Position numbers and translations under genes: made by a program. A stretch of 64,000 bases of DNA from contig CM061139.1 of assembly GCA_030789695.1 (NCBI GenBank), positions 201,659,641-201,723,640 of the forward strand. The letters run 5' to 3'. This stretch comes from Scilla litardierei (Eukaryota; Streptophyta; Magnoliopsida; Asparagales; Asparagaceae). Positions 60,142 through 64,000 of the stretch are shown one piece after another (position 1 is the first letter of the stretch; each line of letters starts with the position of its first letter). The notes under the pieces are model-generated. The model was not told the DNA's origin. It was given only the letters and a program-made list of their open reading frames with translations, and did no database searches.

Positions 60142-61865
60142 TGACAACAAACACTCTAGATGGTGGTGAATAGAGTAATGGCAATAATCATGTAATTAAA
60201 AATTAAACATGCAAATGCGAAATTATAAGTGCAAGAGGAATTTAAACAGCACAATCAAGGAAACAGTAACAGATTTTACCCTGATTTCACAACTTGGGTA
60301 CATCCAGCCACACCAAATATTCACTATAATCCTACACAATGTAGTGAATACAATCTCACACAGAGAATTTGTCCTCTCACAAAGAAAGAACATAACTCTC
60401 ACAAATAGATAATCTAACTCTCACAAAGAGAGCACCAAGCCCTCACAAAGAAAGCAACCGACTCTCACAAAGAAAATTAGGGTAAAACTCTCACAAACAG
60501 AGAAACTAAATTTCACAAAGAAAGTTAGGGTTTCACTTCACAAAGATGAAATAAATACTCTTACCTATGCCTTGAGATGAACTTACTCAATATGAAGAAG
60601 AAGGCATGGTAGAGGATCTCCAAGTGTTGAGATGAGCTTTGATGCTGATTTCCGTTGAGCTGGCTTCAATGCATGAAAAGGATTAGAGCTCTAAGAGGAA
60701 AATGTGAGATTAGGAGTGTGGCTTAATGATCCTTAATGATCTTCAATATTTCAAAGAGTTCTAAATGAACTAAGCTCATTCCTATTTATAAGAAGATCCA
60801 AAAACCCCCATAAAACCCAAAAACACCATAAAACCCAAGCTAGAAGTCAAGGAAAGAACTCTGCAACGGTTAGATTTTGAGATTTTACGGCAACGACATG
60901 CGACTGTTGAAGAGTGGCAATCAACTGATCAACAGCTAGATTTAATCCCAACGACTATAATCTGAGTCAGGACACGCGACTTGTATAAGACTACACATGC
61001 GCTTGTACTATGTGCAGGCGCCTGTAAAGACTTCGTCAGGCGACTGACACATGTGAGGAATGGAACTGAGAAAAACACAACATTCCCACTTGTACATTCA
61101 GACGACTGAAGAGCAAAGTCCAGGCGCCTGAAGAATGACAGTCGACTGTAAACTCTACATTAGTCGATTGATCCACAAGATGGAGTGATGCCCAGAAATG
61201 ACATGATACACACTTTGGCATAGAAACGACTACAGAACAATGTTCAGACATCTGATGGAAAATAGTCGCCTGTAAAATGGACTTCAGTCGCCTGCACCAA
61301 AAGCTCAAGAAAAGAGTCAAGAATAATTGACTTGAGCTGTGCACGACAGTCGCTTGTAGAAGACTGGCTAGGCACCTGGTGATCACCAGTCGCATGTCAT
61401 GCCTTCAGCAGTCGCCTGTTGGAAAGCCGAAAACTCCAGAGAGAGTTTTTGGCAAGGAGAACCTATAGAATTGGTTTCTATGATAATCCTAAGGCTCACT
61501 AAGATGGTTAATGTATATGCATGTATGAGTAGACCATCTATCAAGGCATTACAAAATCCTAAACTCAAAAAAAAGTAAGTAAATAAAATATTACATAGAT
61601 TACAATTGCTTCTCCTAGAGCTTAATCTTCAAGCTCTTGATGCCTTGATGCTCCCCATCATCTTCCAAGCTTTGGCACCTCTCGATAACTTTTCTTCATC
61701 AAGATCTAAGCTTTGGCAATGCTCCCCTTGATGTACATCCTTACACCAAGCTATTAGTCTCCAGAAATAATATTCTTCATTTGATTAAACATGAGACAAA
61801 AACATGAGAGTCATTAGCAACAACATAATGTTGTGATCATCAAAACAATATTGGTCTAAAACACC
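60142..61865 (-). mobile_element. Solo LTR in the LINE, SIRE-like
   Basis: The flanks AATAC at 60137-60141 and 61866-61870 are a perfect 5-bp duplication. The 1724-bp unit has no coding sequence, and its plus-strand start (CAACAAACACTCTAGATGG) and end (ATGTTGTGATCATCAAAACA) have the SIRE-type look also seen at 20313-21958. The minus-strand end is GG/GTGTTTTAG rather than TG, so the edge may be off by one or two bases. It contains repeated CTCACAAA-GA words (60340-60550) and a palindrome cluster (60940-61420). Confidence 0.75.
60940..61420. repeat. Cluster of CAGGCGCCTG / CAGTCGACTG palindromes
   Basis: Perfect palindromes CAGGCGCCTG at 61015-61024 and 61121-61130 and CAGTCGACTG at 61139-61148, plus about ten one- to two-mismatch versions such as CAGGCGACTG, CAGTCGCCTG and CAGTCGCTTG, are spread over about 480 bp with unrelated spacers. 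Confidence 0.8.
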
Positions 61866-61870
61866 AATAC

Positions 61871-64000
61871 CTAACACATATGTCTTTTTCCTTTGGACAG
61901 TCCCGCAAAGCATGAAGAGGGTGTTCAGTATACCCCGCACATACCTCGTAAATTGTTGCAAAAAGGGAAAGCTTGCAACATTCTAGCTATTTAAGCATTA
62001 GTCATCAAAGCATCATATGCCACCTTCCAAAGGAAAACTCTACTCCGTTTAGATACCTAGCACCACCAAATTAGGTTTCATCCCTGTCAGTTTTGCAAGG
62101 AATTTGTCAATGTAAGCTTTGCATAAGCATCCTTGACTGAAAACTCCTTCACACCCCCATCTAAGTTTATCCATGCCCATAATACTGCAAGGAGGAGGGA
62201 TTTGAGCAATCTTCCTAAGCATTGTCAAGGCAGCCCTTGCCCAATCCCAGTCCCCTGAAAATGTGGTATGCTTATTAACCATGTTATGTAACTGTGGACA
62301 ATGATGCATGAGTAAATGTTTGAAGCAAACCCTCTGGTTCCACCCAAGGATCAACCCATATTCGACTGTCACCCCCAACAGCTATATTCCATTTCAAGTA
62401 ACTCAAGAGATTATTCCAGGCCTTACTGATGTTCTTCCAGTTGGGAGAATCACCATCTTTAACGACCACACCTCTAGTCCAATTTTGGCCCCGACCATAC
62501 TTTGCATAAAGAAGCTTTGTCCATATGCCTCCAGATTGCATAAGCCATGCCATGCCATTTTCATTGAGTAAGCCTGATTCAAACTTTCCATCTTCCTTAT
62601 TCTCAAGCCCTATCTCGTTTGGGTGGCAGAACACGTCCTATTTGATTGTGTGTACTTCCCTCTCTTCTGAACCATGGCCCCATATAAAATTACGTTCCAA
62701 ATGCTCCAATCTATCGTTAATAAGCCATGGGATTTTCTGAGATTGCATTGTGTATATTGACATATTAGTTAATACCGACTTGGCAGTAGTTATATGCCCT
62801 GCCATGGACAAACATTTCGTTTGTCATCCACTAAGCTTAGTCTTAAATTTCTTCAACACTTATTCCCATCTATGTTTATTTCTCCCAAATGCACCATGAA
62901 TCCCCAAATACCTTCCCAAATCCTTTTTTCCTCATACCCACACTAATTGAGAATTTGAGTAATTTCATGTCTCGCCATGTTCCGGAAAACATAATACTCA
63001 ACTTAGCATTATTCACTTTTTGTCCTAAGGCTTCACAAAAAGCTCTTAGACATAGTTGAATATTTTTTATCCAAGAAACCGAAGCCTCAACAAACAGCAG
63101 TAAATCGTCTACAAACATCAAGTGTGAAACACTGATACCATAGCAACTGATTCGAACAGGTTTCCAATCCCCTGAGTTTACAAATTCGATAAAAATATGT
63201 GACAACTTCTCCATACACATAATGAAGAATTGAAGATGTATAGAGAAAGTGGACCACCTTGCCGAACTCCACACGATAGACTGAAGAGAGCACTTTTATT
63301 GCCATTCCAGAGTGCCGATATGGAATTAGTATAAATACATCTCATAATCACATTCTTCTAGTTGTCAGGTACACCCACCTCCCTTAGAATTGATTCTACA
63401 AAATCCCATCGAAGTCTATCATAGACCTTCTCCAGGTCCATTTTTATGACCATATATTTCTTTTTTCCATTCATCGTACGTATAGTATGCATTATCTCAT
63501 ACGCCACAATCATATTATCCTGTATCACCCGGCGCATGATAAAACTTATTTGGTAAGGTAAGATGATTTTAGCCAAGGTAGGGTTGAGTCTATTTCACAC
63601 TAACCTTTGTAAAGCTTTTATAAGTAACATTAGACAATGAAATGGGTCGAAATTGTGAAATTTTTTAAGGATGTTTGAACTTTGGAATCAACACCAAGAA
63701 CGTTTTATTGATCTCCTCAAAATGTTTCTATTTCCCAATCATTTCTCTAATTATCTGGCAAAATTACGTTTTCACCATACCCCAATTGCATTGATAAACA
63801 ATGCATTGAACCTATCAGGACCTGGTGATTTCAATGCACCCATACCCGACAAAGACTCAACTATCTCAGAGTCGAACACTTGTTTAGAGAAAATATGATC
63901 AAGCTCATCTTTTAGATCGGGAAAAGCCTGGATATTGTATACATAACCCCTACCATGTGTATCTTGGGTAAATAGCTGTTGATAAAAATGTAGAGCCCTC
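61871..64000 (-). pseudogene. LINE RT and C-terminal region, degraded and truncated by the window end
   Basis: From the right edge: ALKSPGPDRFNALF (RT N-part, about 63850-63800), MDLEKVYDRLRWDFVE (catalytic Asp, about 63440-63395), CGVRQGGPLSLY (about 63270), SHLMFVDDLLLFVEAS (FADD box read as FVDD, about 63125-63080), EALGQKVNNAKLSIMFSG. Further on come GHGSEEREVHTIKWD, LLYAKYGRGQNW and DSRIWVDPWV, then CAGYTEHPLHALRDCP (Cys/His motif, about 61940-61890). Frames shift several times. Confidence 0.85.

Larger units (their letters stand above)
59270..64000 (-). mobile_element. L1-type LINE with RNase H domain, split by a solo LTR and cut by the window edge
   Basis: Non-LTR retrotransposon sequence runs on the minus strand from the right edge to about 59270. 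It encodes RT (64000-62900), the usual C-terminal linker region and cysteine motif (to about 61900), and an RNase H-like domain (60060-59340). A 1.7-kb solo LTR (60142-61865) interrupts it just after the cysteine motif. Stops and shifts occur throughout, so it is inactive. Its 5' part lies beyond the window. Confidence 0.85.

Overview
The window is nuclear DNA of a flowering plant, most likely a eudicot. The evidence is one host gene with ordinary plant GT-AG introns plus many plant-type transposable elements: Ty1/copia and Ty3/gypsy LTR retrotransposons, tRNA-derived SINEs and an L1-type LINE. I saw no bacterial operon structure, no CRISPR array and no rRNA or tRNA gene. The species cannot be fixed from the sequence alone.

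Left third (1-23.7 kb). AT-rich non-coding DNA with minisatellites is followed by a GC-rich promoter-like block (2.36-2.99 kb). Next is an old copia element with 2.4/1.8-kb LTRs (3334-14391). Its body was later split by a compact Athila-like element primed by tRNA-Asp (8119-11198, minus strand). Then come a large strand-switching G/T then C/A minisatellite (16.57-17.44 kb), a SINE-like unit, a block of CACTA-like subterminal palindromes (19.86-20.29 kb), a probable solo LTR (20313-21958) and a 5'-truncated copia (22.0-23.73 kb) whose 3' LTR abuts the promoter of the host gene.

Central half (23.7-56.8 kb). One diacylglycerol kinase gene of the plant DGK5/DGK6 group covers this part. Twelve coding exons (24644-56521) join in frame to give 488 residues. 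The gene is stretched by one 26.4-kb intron (26663-53090) holding a nest of retrotransposons. A very old minus-strand copia (26936-46602, target duplication ATATT) received a young intact short-LTR copia (27377-32482, ATATG), a SINE that was then split by a deleted gypsy element (35176-38042, CTAGC), and a Tork-type copia (40104-46044, GTTAT). Separately, a non-autonomous LTR element with apparently identical LTRs (47868-52425, TTATC) sits nearer the 3' end of the intron. Instead of gag-pol it carries a 949-codon reading frame that starts with a ZZ zinc finger and TPR repeats of host origin and continues into degenerate FDPGG modules.

Right end (56.8-64 kb). There are two spliced exons of an unidentified minus-strand gene (57224-57542), a decayed plus-strand copia RT/RNase H remnant with internal tandem duplications, and an L1-type LINE running off the right edge, split by a solo LTR (60142-61865, target duplication AATAC).

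The only gene for which host function is clear is the kinase. The rest is a layered insertion record whose target-site duplications allow the order of events to be read directly.
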